From: an uncultured Bacteroidales bacterium
GTDB taxonomy: Bacteria > Bacteroidota > Bacteroidia > Bacteroidales > F082
Assembly: GCA_937902805.1 (NCBI GenBank)
Contig: CALEMB010000102.1
Span: 1 to 64,000, forward strand
DNA: 64,000 bases
Direction of reading: 5' to 3'
The notes below the pieces were generated by a model. That model had not been told where the DNA came from, did no database searches, and saw only the letters and a list, made by a program, of their open reading frames with translations. How positions within the stretch are numbered: the first letter of the stretch is position 1; the number at the start of each line of letters is the position of its first letter. Below, piece by piece: positions 8,316 through 18,081 of this stretch. A program made the translations under genes and the position numbers.

Positions 8316-9278
8316 ATGAAAATAATATACTTGTTTTTGCTGTTGGCGTTGCCGATGTTTTTGACGGCGCAACGCATCACCCCAGAAGAATACATCCAAA
8401 CCTATAAGGAGATAGCTATGCGCGAGATGCGCGACCATAAGATTCCAGCATCCATCACCTTGGCGCAGGGACTGCTGGAGTCGGGGGCGGGCAACAGTGC
8501 TCTGGCACGCGAGGCGAAGAACCATTTCGGCATCAAGTGTCACAAGGGCTGGGAAGGCAAAACCTACATCATGGACGACGACGAGGAAAACGAGTGTTTC
8601 CGCAAGTACAACAATGCCGAGGAATCGTTTGTCGACCATTCCTTATTCCTCACCACGCGCAACCGTTATGCCGCTCTCTTCGACCTTGACATCACCGACT
8701 ACGAAGGCTGGGCCAGAGGCCTCAAGGCAGCGGGCTATGCCACCAACCCCAAGTACGCCCAGCTCCTCATCGACCGCATCAAACTCTATGACCTCGCCAA
8801 ATACGACGAAATCGCCCTCGGTGAACGTAGCGACGATAACCAACTACCTGAAATTGAGTCAGAAGACGAGTTATTTGAGTTGGCCTATTCCCCCAAAAAA
8901 CGTTCCGTCTTCGAGCTGGTCGACATGACTCAGGATAAGCGTTTCATCTATGAGAACAACGGTGTGCGTTTCGTCTTTGCCAAAGAAGGGGAAACCCCAG
9001 AGGGGTTAGCCAAGGAGTTTGACATAAAATACCAGCGTTTCTGTGAATACAACCTGTTGAAGCATCCCGACGAGATGGTGTTTCACAGCGGTGACATGGT
9101 GTATCTTGCCCCTTTGCGCAACAAAAACTGGAAAGCCAAGAAACATACCGTCGAGGGAGGGGAGACCCTTCGCGACATCGCCCTGCGCTTCGCTGTGAAT
9201 CCGGAAAAAATTCTGAAAAAGAACGGATTGCCGAAAGATGCCAAAATCTTGAAGGGACAGGTTCTGTGGCTGAGGTAA
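8316..9278 (+). CDS. secreted GH73 N-acetylglucosaminidase with LysM repeats
   Basis: 320 residues. Signal peptide (MKIIYLFLLLALPMFLTAQ), then a GH73 (Flg_J-type) glucosaminidase domain at about 22-165 with the catalytic-acid motif LAQGLLESGAG (Glu55) and HFGIKCHKGWEGKT. The C-terminal part holds two LysM-like peptidoglycan-binding units, about 205-262 and 268-320 (HTVEGGETLRDIALRFAVNPEKILKKNGL). It hydrolyses the glycan backbone of peptidoglycan, probably in cell separation or wall turnover. It converges with uvrA; only 5 nt separate the two stop codons. Confidence 0.92.
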   Translation: MKIIYLFLLLALPMFLTAQRITPEEYIQTYKEIAMREMRDHKIPASITLAQGLLESGAGNSALAREAKNHFGIKCHKGWEGKTYIMDDDEENECFRKYNNAEESFVDHSLFLTTRNRYAALFDLDITDYEGWARGLKAAGYATNPKYAQLLIDRIKLYDLAKYDEIALGERSDDNQLPEIESEDELFELAYSPKKRSVFELVDMTQDKRFIYENNGVRFVFAKEGETPEGLAKEFDIKYQRFCEYNLLKHPDEMVFHSGDMVYLAPLRNKNWKAKKHTVEGGETLRDIALRFAVNPEKILKKNGLPKDAKILKGQVLWLR

Positions 9279-9280
9279 CA

Positions 9281-9308
9281 CTCTCAACTCTCAACTCTCA
9301 ACTCTAAA
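9281..9308. repeat. tandem heptamer array (CTCTCAA)x4
   Basis: Units at 9281-9287, 9288-9294, 9295-9301 and 9302-9308 (the last is CTCTAAA). The array fills the junction between two convergent genes and runs into the 3' end of uvrA, where it encodes the last residues LELRVES. Confidence 0.85.
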
Positions 9309-12223
9309 CTCAAAAATCTCCCAGTATAGCTTTCTTGGCATTGTGCTACTTGCTCGGGTGTGCCTGCGCAGACAATGCGACCGCCTCGGTCGCCGCCCTC
9401 GGGACCCATGTCGATGATCCAGTCCGCCATCTTGATGACGTCCATGTTGTGCTCGATGATGAGGACGGTGTTGCCCTTGTCGACGAGTTGGTTCAGGACG
9501 TTCATCAGCACCTTGATGTCCTCGAAATGCAGGCCGGTGGTGGGTTCGTCCAACACGTAGAGCGTCTTTCCTGTGTCGCGCTTGGCCAGCTCTGTGGCCA
9601 ACTTCACGCGTTGCGCCTCACCACCGCTGATGGTGGTGGAGGCCTGGCCGAGGGTTAGATAGCCCAAGCCGACATCTTTCAAGGTTCTGATTTTCTGGAT
9701 GATGCTTGGAATATTCTCGAAAAACTCCACCGCCTCATTGATGGTCATGTTGAGCACGTCGTTGATGCTCTTGCCTTTGTAGCGCACTTCAAGCGTCTCA
9801 CGGTTGTAGCGTTTGCCTTGGCATTCCTCGCACATCACTGACACGTCGGGCAGGAAGTTCATCTCGATGACACGCAGGCCTGCGCCCTTGCAGGCTTCGC
9901 AGCGGCCGCCTTTCACGTTGAAGGAGAAACGGCCCGCCTTGTAGTTTCTGATCTTCGACTCAGGCAACTCGCCATAGAGCTTGCGGATGTCGTCAAAGAC
10001 CTTGGTGTAAGTGGCGGGGTTGGAGCGCGGCGTGCGACCGATAGGTGCCTGGTCGATTTGGATAATTTTGTCGATCTTTTCCAGGCCTTCGATGCTGTCG
10101 TAAGGCAGCGGCTCCTTCACCGAGCGGTAGAATTTCTGGCTGAGGATGGGGGAAAGGGTCTCGTTGATTAAGGTGGACTTGCCCGAGCCGCTGACGCCTG
10201 TCACGCAGACCATCACGCCGAGGGGCAGCTCCAAATCCACATTCTTTAGGTTGTGGCCTTTGGCTCCTTTGATTTTCAGGACGTTGCCTTCGATGGGCTT
10301 GCGTCTCATCTTCGGCACTTCGATTTGACGGAGGCCATTGAGGTAGTCGCAGGTGATGGAATGGCCGTCTTTTATCTTGTCGGGTGTGCCGGCAAAGACC
10401 ACTTCGCCGCCGTGTCGTCCCGCGCCCGGGCCAATGTCGACGAGGTAGTCCGCACTGAGCATGGTTTCCTTGTCGTGTTCCACCACGATGACCGAATTAC
10501 CGATGTCGCGCAACTCTTTCAGCGACTCGATAAGCCGCTGGTTGTCGCGTTGGTGCAGCCCAATGCTGGGCTCGTCGAGGATGTAGAGCACTCCTGTCAG
10601 TTGCGATCCGATTTGGGTGGCTAAGCGGATACGTTGTGCCTCGCCGCCCGAGAGCGATGCCGCTGGACGGTTCATGTTGAGGTAGTCGATGCCGATGTCC
10701 AGGAGGAAATGCACACGTTTATGGATTTCACGCAGTATTTCCTTGGCGATATCATTTTGTCTTTCGGTGAGTTTTGAGGGTAGTTCATCAATCCACTTGC
10801 CAAGTGAAATCGTGTCCATATTGGCCACTTCTGCGATGTTTTTCCCGTCAATGCGGAACCATTGTGCTTCCTTCTTGAGTCTTGAACCACCGCACATAGG
10901 ACAGCTGACATGGTTCATGAACGAGCCAGCCCAACGTGCAATAGCTGCTGAAGCCTCTTCGTTGTTCTGACTCTCGATGAAATTGATGATGCCCTCGAAA
11001 TTGATTTTATAGGTCGAGGTGATGCCGAGGGTCTCGCGCTTCACGTCGAAGGTCTCGTTGGTGCCATAGAGGATGACATCAAGGGCTTCGTCGGTGAAGT
11101 CTTTCAGTGGTGTGTCCAAGGTGTAGCCATATTTCAGACCTATGGCTTCCAACTGTTTGAAGATCCAGCTGCCAGCCTTATATTCACCTGTTGGGGCGAG
11201 GCCGCCTTTGCGGAGGCTCAGGTTCGGATTCGGGATGAGTTTCTCTTTGTCGACGACGGCGATTTCACCTAGGCCGTTGCACTTGGGACAGGCACCGTAG
11301 GGCGAGTTGAACGAGAAGGTATTGGGCTCGGGGTCTTCGTAAGACAATCCAGTAGAGGGACACATTAGTAATCGGCTAAAGTATCTCAGTGGGGAGGTAT
11401 GAGGTTTTGAGGTTTGAGGTATGAGGTGTGAGTCTGCGCTCATGTCATCCCTGCGGAGGGTTGTGGGGGGCATGGGATCTATGAGTGGGGTGTCATTATC
11501 CAATACCATCAACAGGCCCTTACCGTAACGGAAAGCAGTCTGCACCGATTTCTTGATGCGGCTGAGACTATCTTCGTGTACTTCGATGCGGTCAATGACG
11601 ATTTCGATGTCGTGGGTCTTGTAGCGGTCCACCATCATCCCGAATTCAATCTCGCGCATCACACCGTCCACACGCACTCTTGTAAATCCCGCCTGACGGA
11701 TATGCTCGAACAGCTCGCGGTAATGGCCTTTACGACCTCTAACCGAAGGTGCCAAGATATTGATGCGTCGGCCTTGGAAATCTTTTAGGATTAGGTCTGT
11801 GATTTGCTCCTCGGTGTAGCGCACCATCTTTTCGCCCGTGTTGTAGGAATAAGCCTCACCGATACGAGCATACAAAAGGCGCAGGAAATCATAAATCTCG
11901 GTGATGGTGCCCACGGTGGAACGCGGGTTCTTGTTCACCGACTTCTGCTCGATGGAAATTACGGGGCTCAATCCGGTGATTTTGTCGACATCGGGGCGCT
12001 CCATATTGCCGATGAACTGCCGCGCGTAGGCCGAGAAGCTCTCCATGTAGCGGCGTTGCCCCTCGGCATAAATCGTGTCGAAGGCCAACGACGATTTTCC
12101 GCTCCCGCTGATGCCGGTGACGACCACCAGGGCGTTGCGTGGAATGGAAAGGTCGATGTTTTTTAGGTTGTTCTCCCGAGCACCGAGGATTTCTAGGTTT
12201 TTATCTTCTGAAAATTCGTTCAT
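9284..12223 (-). CDS. uvrA: excinuclease ABC subunit A
   Basis: 979 residues, slightly longer than usual. Two ABC ATPase halves are seen: Walker [15 protein letters not shown] (about 38-51) and [14 protein letters not shown], each with a signature ([33 protein letters not shown]). The second zinc finger is intact (CEAC...CEEC). In the first, the leading Cys pair reads CPST, so one ligand is missing, while the later CPKC is present. It recognises DNA damage for nucleotide excision repair with UvrB and UvrC. Residues about 247-279 are an extra segment encoded by heptamer-repeat DNA, and the C-terminus is also repeat-encoded. The start overlaps the transglycosylase stop (ATGA), so translation is probably coupled. 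Confidence 0.97.
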   Translation of the reverse strand: MNEFSEDKNLEILGARENNLKNIDLSIPRNALVVVTGISGSGKSSLAFDTIYAEGQRRYMESFSAYARQFIGNMERPDVDKITGLSPVISIEQKSVNKNPRSTVGTITEIYDFLRLLYARIGEAYSYNTGEKMVRYTEEQITDLILKDFQGRRINILAPSVRGRKGHYRELFEHIRQAGFTRVRVDGVMREIEFGMMVDRYKTHDIEIVIDRIEVHEDSLSRIKKSVQTAFRYGKGLLMVLDNDTPLIDPMPPTTLRRDDMSADSHLIPQTSKPHTSPLRYFSRLLMCPSTGLSYEDPEPNTFSFNSPYGACPKCNGLGEIAVVDKEKLIPNPNLSLRKGGLAPTGEYKAGSWIFKQLEAIGLKYGYTLDTPLKDFTDEALDVILYGTNETFDVKRETLGITSTYKINFEGIINFIESQNNEEASAAIARWAGSFMNHVSCPMCGGSRLKKEAQWFRIDGKNIAEVANMDTISLGKWIDELPSKLTERQNDIAKEILREIHKRVHFLLDIGIDYLNMNRPAASLSGGEAQRIRLATQIGSQLTGVLYILDEPSIGLHQRDNQRLIESLKELRDIGNSVIVVEHDKETMLSADYLVDIGPGAGRHGGEVVFAGTPDKIKDGHSITCDYLNGLRQIEVPKMRRKPIEGNVLKIKGAKGHNLKNVDLELPLGVMVCVTGVSGSGKSTLINETLSPILSQKFYRSVKEPLPYDSIEGLEKIDKIIQIDQAPIGRTPRSNPATYTKVFDDIRKLYGELPESKIRNYKAGRFSFNVKGGRCEACKGAGLRVIEMNFLPDVSVMCEECQGKRYNRETLEVRYKGKSINDVLNMTINEAVEFFENIPSIIQKIRTLKDVGLGYLTLGQASTTISGGEAQRVKLATELAKRDTGKTLYVLDEPTTGLHFEDIKVLMNVLNQLVDKGNTVLIIEHNMDVIKMADWIIDMGPEGGDRGGRIVCAGTPEQVAQCQESYTGRFLSLELRVES
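11394..11460. repeat. heptamer (GAGGTNT)n plus repeat fragment inside uvrA
   Basis: Plus strand units GAGGTAT, GAGGTTTT, GAGGTTT, GAGGTAT and GAGGTGT run from 11394 to 11429. They are followed by CATGTCATCCCTGCGGAGGG at 11441-11460, which resembles the repeat pieces at 37240-37265 and in prmC. The stretch is in frame and adds about 30 residues to UvrA. Confidence 0.75.
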
Positions 12224-13203
12224 TCCGCTTTTCTCATTTGTCCATGCGTCTTGGCATAATCTCCTGTCGGAATCTTAATCTCATAACTGTTGCCTGGCGA
12301 AACCGTCAGCGAGTTGCTGCGCAGCCAGGGGTTGAAGTATTTCAACAGCTTGAGGTTGGTGCCTTGGCGGTATGCGAAATCCGTCAAATTGGGAATGGAC
12401 TGCACGACAGTCACAGTCTTGGTCTCAAGAGGCCGGTACCAGCCATTGTCGCGGATTTGGTAGCCGTATTTCTCTGGGTTCTCCGTGATGAGTTTCAGGG
12501 CGAGGATGCGGAACACGTAGCGTTGTGCCTCTTCAGGCAGAATCATGTCGTAGTACGAGTTCACGCGTTGCTCCTCTATGGACCTGGTAATGCGTCCGTT
12601 GCCACAATTGAAAGCCGCCGCCGCTGCCGTCCAGCTGCCGAATTTGCTATAGGATTCCTTGAGGTATTTGCATGCGGCAACAGTCTCTTTCTCAACGTTG
12701 TAGCGCATATCCACCTCCTTGTTGATTTCCAAGCCGTATTGTTTGCCTGTGGCTTCGAGGAACTGCCAGAAACCGACGGCCTTGGAAGGCGAGACAGCAT
12801 TGGTCAGTTCACTCTCAATCATAGCGAGGTATTTGAAATCTTCAGGCAGACCGTTTTTCCTCATGATAGGCTCCATCACGGGGAACCAGCGCGTGGTGCG
12901 TTTCAATAACAATAGGGTGGCGGAATGTCTGTATGAGTTGACGATGATTTCCCTTTCCAAACGCTCGCGGACATAAAACAGGTCGAGCGGCACTTCCTCG
13001 CCGCAGAATTCCATCGTTGCGGGCAGCTCGATGTCGTGTGTGAAGTGGTCGATGCTGCCGAAGGAAAGGTATTCGCGGTCGGTGCCTTCGTAGGCTTCCA
13101 GTTGCTCGTCATTGGCTTGTGCCAGCGAAAAAGTGATGGCTGATGCTACACCTATTAATATAATAGCGATGCTGCAAGCGATGAGGAGGGTTCGAGTTTT
13201 CAT
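12220..13203 (-). CDS. membrane-anchored lytic transglycosylase (SLT/MltD-like)
   Basis: 327 residues from the ATG at 13203; a TTG seven codons upstream is less likely. An N-terminal signal or membrane segment ([20 protein letters not shown]) precedes an SLT-type domain with the catalytic Glu130 in AMIESELTN, then [21 protein letters not shown] and the [10 protein letters not shown] motif. The last ~70 residues contain a LysM-like segment ([20 protein letters not shown]). It cleaves peptidoglycan glycan strands with 1,6-anhydro product formation. The stop overlaps the uvrA start by 4 nt. Confidence 0.9.
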   Translation of the reverse strand: MKTRTLLIACSIAIILIGVASAITFSLAQANDEQLEAYEGTDREYLSFGSIDHFTHDIELPATMEFCGEEVPLDLFYVRERLEREIIVNSYRHSATLLLLKRTTRWFPVMEPIMRKNGLPEDFKYLAMIESELTNAVSPSKAVGFWQFLEATGKQYGLEINKEVDMRYNVEKETVAACKYLKESYSKFGSWTAAAAAFNCGNGRITRSIEEQRVNSYYDMILPEEAQRYVFRILALKLITENPEKYGYQIRDNGWYRPLETKTVTVVQSIPNLTDFAYRQGTNLKLLKYFNPWLRSNSLTVSPGNSYEIKIPTGDYAKTHGQMRKAE

Positions 13204-13234
13204 ATTTCGGATTTCAAATTTCAATATTTGTCTT

Positions 13235-13307
13235 GCTTTCAGCTCTCAGCAATCAGCTTTCAGCAGTCGGAACCGAGCTGATAGCTGACTGCTGATGGCT
13301 GATAGCT
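13235..13307. repeat. second copy of the inverted (TCAGCNN)n repeat
   Basis: The left arm at 13235-13266 and right arm at 13277-13307 (GCTGATAGCTGACTGCTGAT...) are the same heptamer-based inverted repeat as at 4586-4665. It fills the gap between rfbC and the transglycosylase gene. Confidence 0.75.
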
Positions 13308-13318
13308 AAATATATGGA

Positions 13319-13861
13319 TCAAAACGGACTAACAAAATCCTTAAACATCGGCGACACCTTATCCTTTTCAGAGAGAATCGGGTTTTCAATGTCCCAATGG
13401 ATGTTCAAGTCGGGGTCGTTCCAGCGGATGCTGCCTTCCGAGGCCTTGTTGTAGACGTTGGTGCACTTGTAGGTGAACACCGAATAATCCTCCAGGCACG
13501 CAAAGCCATGTGCAAATCCTTCGGGAATCCAGTACATGAACTTGTTGCCTTCGGTCAGCACGACCGACTCCCACTGTCCGTAGGTTGGAGAGCCTTTCCG
13601 CAGGTCGACGGCCACGTCCATGACGGCACCTTTCACCACACGGACGAGTTTGCCTTGCGCAAAAGGAGGCTTCTGGAAATGCAGCCCACGCAACACACCC
13701 TTCATCGACTGCGATTCGTTGTCCTGCACGAAGGTCATGTCGAGGCCATGCTCTTGGAAACGCTGCTTGTTGTAGCTCTCGAAGAAATAGCCGCGTTCAT
13801 CCAAAAACACGTCGGGCTTAATGACCAGGAGGTCTTTTATTTTGGTTTCAATTATCTCCAT
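13319..13861 (-). CDS. rfbC: dTDP-4-dehydrorhamnose 3,5-epimerase
   Basis: 180 residues, the standard RmlC length. The cupin fold carries the family signatures FLDERGYFFESYN, GVLRGLHFQKPP (catalytic His61) and FTYKCTNVY (Tyr131). It epimerises C3 and C5 of dTDP-4-keto-6-deoxyglucose on the way to dTDP-L-rhamnose for surface polysaccharide. No other rhamnose-pathway gene is next to it, so rfbA, rfbB and rfbD must lie elsewhere. It lies 59 nt downstream of lpdA with a hairpin repeat between them. Confidence 0.95.
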   Translation of the reverse strand: MEIIETKIKDLLVIKPDVFLDERGYFFESYNKQRFQEHGLDMTFVQDNESQSMKGVLRGLHFQKPPFAQGKLVRVVKGAVMDVAVDLRKGSPTYGQWESVVLTEGNKFMYWIPEGFAHGFACLEDYSVFTYKCTNVYNKASEGSIRWNDPDLNIHWDIENPILSEKDKVSPMFKDFVSPF

Positions 13862-13870
13862 AATGTTTCG

Positions 13871-13918
13871 ATTGGGTCGGTAGAGACGCGGCGCGCCACG
13901 TCTCTACAAACGACCAAT
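13871..13918. repeat. palindromic repeat of the TAGAGACG...CGTCTCTA family
   Basis: Arms GTAGAGACG (13880-13888) and CGTCTCTAC (13899-13907), with an outer stem ATTGG-GTCG (13871-13879) / CGACCAAT (13911-13918). It lies between lpdA and rfbC. A second family member is at 36282-36307. Confidence 0.75.
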
Positions 13919-13920
13919 GA

Positions 13921-15312
13921 TTATAGATGCACGCATTCACCAAACGCTGCAGCAGCCGCTTCCATGATGCCTTCCGACATAGTGGGGTGCGGGAACACGG
14001 CACGGATGATGTCTTCGCCCTTGGCCCCCAGCTCACGGCAGAGCACAGCAGAGGCCACCATTTCGGTGACGTTGTCACCGACCATGTGGCAGCCGAGCCA
14101 GTCGCCAGTCTTGGCATCGAAGACGACCTTGATGAAGCCGTCGCGGTTGCCCGCAGCGGTAGCCTTGCCCGAGGCTGTGAAGGGGAATTTACCGATCTTC
14201 ACCTCGTAGCCCGCTGCGATGGCTTTGGCCTCGCTTAAGCCGACAGAGGCGATTTCGGGTGTGGTATAGGTGCAGCCAGGGATGTTGGCGTAGTTCAGCG
14301 GTTTGGGGTTCAGGCCGCAAATCTTCTCCACGCAGATGATGGCTTCGTGGTCGGCCTTGTGAGCCAAAGCGGGACCATGCACGATGTCGCCGATGGCATA
14401 GATGCCCGGCACGTTGGTGCGATAGTAGTCGTCCACGTTGATCTTGCCACGCTCGGTGGTGATGCCGAGCTCTTCAAGGCCGAGGTTGTCGATGTTGGTC
14501 TGCACGCCGACGGCGGACAAAACGATGTCGGCCTCCACGGTCTTCTCGCCCTTCTTGGTGCTGATAGTGCAGACGCACTTCTCGCCCGTGGTGTCGACAT
14601 GCGTCACCGAGGCTTCGGTCATCACGGTCATCTTCAGCTTCTTGAAGGCGCGCTCCACTTGCTTGGAGACTTCTTCGTCCTCGTTCGGGACCACGTTGGG
14701 CAGGAACTCGACGAGGGTCACCTTCACACCCATAGAGGTGAAGAAGAAGGCGAACTCGGAGCCAATGGCACCCGATCCGACTACGACCATGCTCTCGGGC
14801 AGCTTGTCCAAGACGAGGGCTTGACGATAGCCGATGATTTTCTTGCCGTCGATGGGCAGGGCGGGCAGCTCGCGCACGCGTGAGCCAGTGGCGAGGATGA
14901 TGTCGTCAGCCTCGTAGAGGGTCTTGTTGCCTTCGGCATCGGTCACTTCCACCTGTTTGTCGGCAGTGAGCTTGCCGTAGCCGGCGATAACTTCCACATT
15001 GTTCTTCTTGAAGAGGTATTGCACGCCTTTGCTCATGGTGTCGGCCACGCCACGGCTGCGGGCCACGACGGCTTCCATGTCGGGTTTCACTTCGCCTTCC
15101 ACCTTGATGCCGTAGTTCTCGGCATGGTTGATGTAGGTGTAGACCTGCGCGCTCTTCAGCAGGGCTTTGGTGGGGATGCAGCCCCAGTTGAGGCAGATGC
15201 CGCCCACTTCGGCCTTCTCGACTACGGCCACTTTCTTACCCAGTTGCGATGCTCTGATGGCAGCCACATAGCCTCCCGGGCCGCTGCCGATAACGATGAT
15301 GTCGTATTTCAT
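13921..15312 (-). CDS. lpdA: dihydrolipoyl dehydrogenase
   Basis: 463 residues. FAD-binding IGSGPGGYVAAIRASQLG, the redox-active disulfide Cys40/Cys45 in GGICLNWGCIPTKAL, an NAD-binding GSGAIGSEFAFFF, and the C-terminal catalytic His442-Glu447 (HPTMSEGIMEAA). It is the E3 flavoprotein that reoxidises dihydrolipoamide in 2-oxoacid dehydrogenases or the glycine cleavage system. No E1, E2 or gcv gene is adjacent, so the partner complex cannot be told from context. Confidence 0.95.
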   Translation of the reverse strand: MKYDIIVIGSGPGGYVAAIRASQLGKKVAVVEKAEVGGICLNWGCIPTKALLKSAQVYTYINHAENYGIKVEGEVKPDMEAVVARSRGVADTMSKGVQYLFKKNNVEVIAGYGKLTADKQVEVTDAEGNKTLYEADDIILATGSRVRELPALPIDGKKIIGYRQALVLDKLPESMVVVGSGAIGSEFAFFFTSMGVKVTLVEFLPNVVPNEDEEVSKQVERAFKKLKMTVMTEASVTHVDTTGEKCVCTISTKKGEKTVEADIVLSAVGVQTNIDNLGLEELGITTERGKINVDDYYRTNVPGIYAIGDIVHGPALAHKADHEAIICVEKICGLNPKPLNYANIPGCTYTTPEIASVGLSEAKAIAAGYEVKIGKFPFTASGKATAAGNRDGFIKVVFDAKTGDWLGCHMVGDNVTEMVASAVLCRELGAKGEDIIRAVFPHPTMSEGIMEAAAAAFGECVHL

Positions 15313-15345
15313 ATTGGTGTGCTTTTAATGATTTCAATTAAACTG

Positions 15346-15376
15346 CGAAAATACGAAAAAATCCACAATTGGCAAC
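15346..15376 (-). promoter_or_regulatory. promoter of lpdA
   Basis: Minus strand GTTG (15376-15373), a 19-nt spacer, then TATTTTCG (15353-15346), one base off the -7 consensus TAnnTTTG. It lies about 34 nt upstream of the lpdA ATG and diverges from the histidine kinase promoter. Confidence 0.5.
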
Positions 15377-15430
15377 GAAACCATAAAAGGTAGATTTTCA
15401 ACCGCTAATGTTGATAAGTTTTCATGCCTA

Positions 15431-15476
15431 TAAGTAAATTTACTTACAACTACTTATGAAAACATTGCTATTTTTG
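15431..15476 (+). promoter_or_regulatory. palindromic operator plus -7 element upstream of the histidine kinase gene
   Basis: The perfect palindrome TAAGTAAATTTACTTA at 15431-15446, followed by CAACT, is identical over 21 nt to 18082-18102. The -7 element TATTTTTG is at 15469-15476, 38 nt from the palindrome start, exactly as in the second copy. No -33 TTTG is visible, and the palindrome centre falls at about -41. An additional half-like TACTTA occurs at 15451-15456. Inferred: activator site for the response regulator encoded in this locus. Confidence 0.75.
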
Positions 15477-15584
15477 TATGATTATAACTGAATATAAAGA
15501 TTCATGAGAGATTGTAAGTTTATACGAAATTATATTAAATTGATTGGTTTTCAACCTGTTCCAATCTTACAGAGTAAGGTTAGG

Positions 15585-17438
15585 ATGGTGTGTGGAAAGC
15601 TGGTTCTCGCCATAGTCCTTGCCAGTCTTTCACTTGGTTTGAAAGCGCAAGACGTTGATAGCCTAAGGACCATGATATTGCAGTGCTTCAACGAGAGCAA
15701 GTTCGTCGAAGTGATTGACTACACCCAGCAGGCGTTGGAACTCTATGAACAGGCGGGCGACAAGTACAACGTGGCGGGTTGCTACAACACCATCGCAGGT
15801 GCCTACATGCGCATGGGGCAATATGACGAAGCCATATACAACTACAACATCTGCACCGAGATTATGGATGAAATCGGGGGCGATATGGCTGCCGTCAACA
15901 AACGCTATATCATGAACAACATCGCCTCGATTTATTTCGACATGGAGGAATATGACCAGTCGGAGGAGATGTACTGGAAATGTATCGACATGCTGGGAGA
16001 CCCGGGCGATGACCCGAAGGCTAACCTTGACCTTGCCACCTATTACCAAAATCTTTCGGGCGTGCGGATGATGCAAGTTGGACTGATTGAAGCCGATGAC
16101 CCTCAACACGACAAAACCCTCACTGATGCCATCGGGTTTGCCGAACAGGCATTGGCCTTGTCGCAACGCTACAACGACAATCAGGAAAAAATCATTAACC
16201 GCCGCATTGCCTTGTCGAGAGCTTATCATGCGGCAGGACGACTTGACGATGCCCATGCCGAACTCGACACCGCGCTCGTCATTGCGCAACGTGAAAAAGA
16301 ACTCTATTTCGAAACCACCATTGTCATGCTTAACGGCCAATATGCCTATGACCGTGGCGACAACAAGGCAGCCGAGCAACACTTCCTCAAAGCCTTGGAT
16401 ATGGCGAAAGGAAACCAGTACAACCAGATTTACTTGGAGTGTCTGCAAGGGGCATATCTATCCACAAGGGACTCAAATCCAGAGCGTTCCATCGGCTATC
16501 TTGAGGAATGCAACAAGATGAGGGATTCCATATACAACGAAGACCAGCAGGCTTTGATTCGCGACTACCAGGTGCGGTACCAAATGGCCGAGAAAGAACA
16601 CGAACTGGAGTTGCAGGAAGAGAAAACCCGCGAAAGTCGCCGCTTGCTCTCCCTGTCGCTGCTTGCGGTGGCCTTGCTTCTCGTTTTGGTCGTGCTGCTG
16701 TGGCGCAATGCCGTCCAACGCAAGAAGACGAACGAAATGCTGACCCGCCACAATAATACCAAGGATCAACTGTTTACAGTGGTCTCACACGACATCAAGA
16801 CACCGGTGCTGGCGCAGGAGAAAATCCTTGACCTCGCCTGTGAGCACATCGATGACATGTCGTATGAAGACTTGAAGGGAAGCCTGTTCGCACTGAAATC
16901 GTCAACGAAGGACTTGAAAGCCAAGATAATCAACATCATCACTTGGGTCAAGGGCATGATTGGCGACACCAATAGCCAGGCCGAGCCTTTCAACCTAAGC
17001 GAGATGGCCGAAAAGGTGGTGCGCAGCCAAGCCTTCGAAATCGGGCAGAAGTCGCTGAAAGTCACCAATGCCATCCCCAAGGACTGGATGGGCAACGACG
17101 ACACCCAAATCATAGAGATGGTGTTGCAGAACATCTTCTCGAATGCAGTGAAATACTCTTTTGCCGATGGCGAAATCAGGTTGGAAGCTGAGGACGGTGG
17201 CGAGCGTTACCTGCTCAAGGTCATCGACCATGGCCGGGGCATCACCAAGGAAAAGCTAACCAAGCTGTTGAAGATGATGACCGCGTCGACCGAAGGCACC
17301 GAAGGCGAGTTGGGTACCGGCATCGGCCTTTACGTCAGCCAGCAGATGATGGCTCGTAACGGTGGAACCATCACCATTGAAAGCGAAGAAGGGAAGGGGG
17401 CTACGGTAACCATGAGCATAAGGAAAGGAGCGCAATGA
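15585..17438 (+). CDS. TPR-containing sensor histidine kinase
   Basis: 617 residues from the ATG at 15585, which begins a normal signal peptide (MVCGKLVLAIVLASLSLGLKAQ). An in-frame ATG at 15504 would add 27 residues. The periplasmic part (about 25-345) is built of tetratricopeptide repeats (YNVAGCYNTIAGAYMRMGQY, AVNKRYIMNNIASIYFDMEEY). One membrane segment (LLSLSLLAVALLLVLVVLLW) follows. The cytoplasmic kinase has phospho-acceptor His402 in FTVVSHDIKTP, an N box (QNIFSNAVKYS), G1 (DHGRGI) and G2 (GTGIGLYVSQQ). It overlaps the response regulator gene by 4 nt (ATGA). It probably senses an envelope or surface signal; the ligand is unknown. Confidence 0.9.
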   Translation: MVCGKLVLAIVLASLSLGLKAQDVDSLRTMILQCFNESKFVEVIDYTQQALELYEQAGDKYNVAGCYNTIAGAYMRMGQYDEAIYNYNICTEIMDEIGGDMAAVNKRYIMNNIASIYFDMEEYDQSEEMYWKCIDMLGDPGDDPKANLDLATYYQNLSGVRMMQVGLIEADDPQHDKTLTDAIGFAEQALALSQRYNDNQEKIINRRIALSRAYHAAGRLDDAHAELDTALVIAQREKELYFETTIVMLNGQYAYDRGDNKAAEQHFLKALDMAKGNQYNQIYLECLQGAYLSTRDSNPERSIGYLEECNKMRDSIYNEDQQALIRDYQVRYQMAEKEHELELQEEKTRESRRLLSLSLLAVALLLVLVVLLWRNAVQRKKTNEMLTRHNNTKDQLFTVVSHDIKTPVLAQEKILDLACEHIDDMSYEDLKGSLFALKSSTKDLKAKIINIITWVKGMIGDTNSQAEPFNLSEMAEKVVRSQAFEIGQKSLKVTNAIPKDWMGNDDTQIIEMVLQNIFSNAVKYSFADGEIRLEAEDGGERYLLKVIDHGRGITKEKLTKLLKMMTASTEGTEGELGTGIGLYVSQQMMARNGGTITIESEEGKGATVTMSIRKGAQ

Positions 17439-18058
17439 CCCAACGACAGCCAATACGAATCCTCTTGGTGGAAGACCATCCGCTATATCGCATGGGCATC
17501 CGTTTGTCGCTCAACTACTCGGGCTTGAGTTGCGTCGTTGTGGCCGAGGCCGACGACGTGAGGACTGCCAAGAACTATCTCGACCAACACGGCAACGAGG
17601 TGGATCTGATTCTGCTTGATTACTTCCTTCCCGACGGAAACGGCATCGACGTGATCCGTCATGCGCGGGATTGTTACCCCAATATCAAAATAGTCCTGCT
17701 TTCGGGCGAAAACAAGAACCCTGAAGTCGTAGCCCGCACCCGAGGCCTTGTGGATGGTAATTTGGGCAAGGATGTGGAACCTGAAGCCCTGAAGGAAGAA
17801 CTTAATGCCTTGTTCGGCATCGATGGTTACGACGAAGACAAGCAATACCGCATCAGCGCAAAAGCCGACCTCTCGGCGCGCGAAATAGAAATCATCCAAC
17901 TGTGCGCCAACGGCATGACGGCGCAGCAGATAGCCGACCACCTCGGCCTCAGCCGCCGCACTGTGGAGGTGCACAAAAGCCACATCTTCGAAAAACTCGA
18001 CCTCAAGACCACGGCAGACCTCGTGAAATATGCCTACGATGCCGGATTGGTGAAATGA
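17435..18058 (+). CDS. NarL/LuxR-family response regulator
   Basis: 207 residues. The receiver domain (about 7-125) has the acidic pair Glu13-Asp14 and phospho-acceptor Asp62 (LILLDYFLPDGNGID). A LuxR-type helix-turn-helix fills about 145-207 (LSAREIEIIQLCANGMTAQQIADHLGLSRRTVEVHKSHIFEKL). It is the cognate partner of the upstream kinase (ATGA overlap). Inference: it binds the 16-bp palindrome found upstream of its own operon and of the giant surface-protein gene, activating both. Confidence 0.93.
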   Translation: MTQRQPIRILLVEDHPLYRMGIRLSLNYSGLSCVVVAEADDVRTAKNYLDQHGNEVDLILLDYFLPDGNGIDVIRHARDCYPNIKIVLLSGENKNPEVVARTRGLVDGNLGKDVEPEALKEELNALFGIDGYDEDKQYRISAKADLSAREIEIIQLCANGMTAQQIADHLGLSRRTVEVHKSHIFEKLDLKTTADLVKYAYDAGLVK

Positions 18059-18081
18059 AATTGTTGTTTTTTTTGAGTTGC

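Noticed and set aside
15504..15584. 27-residue N-terminal extension of the histidine kinase
   Set aside because: It would put a long polar segment before a normal signal peptide. It remains possible because it lies after the predicted transcription start.
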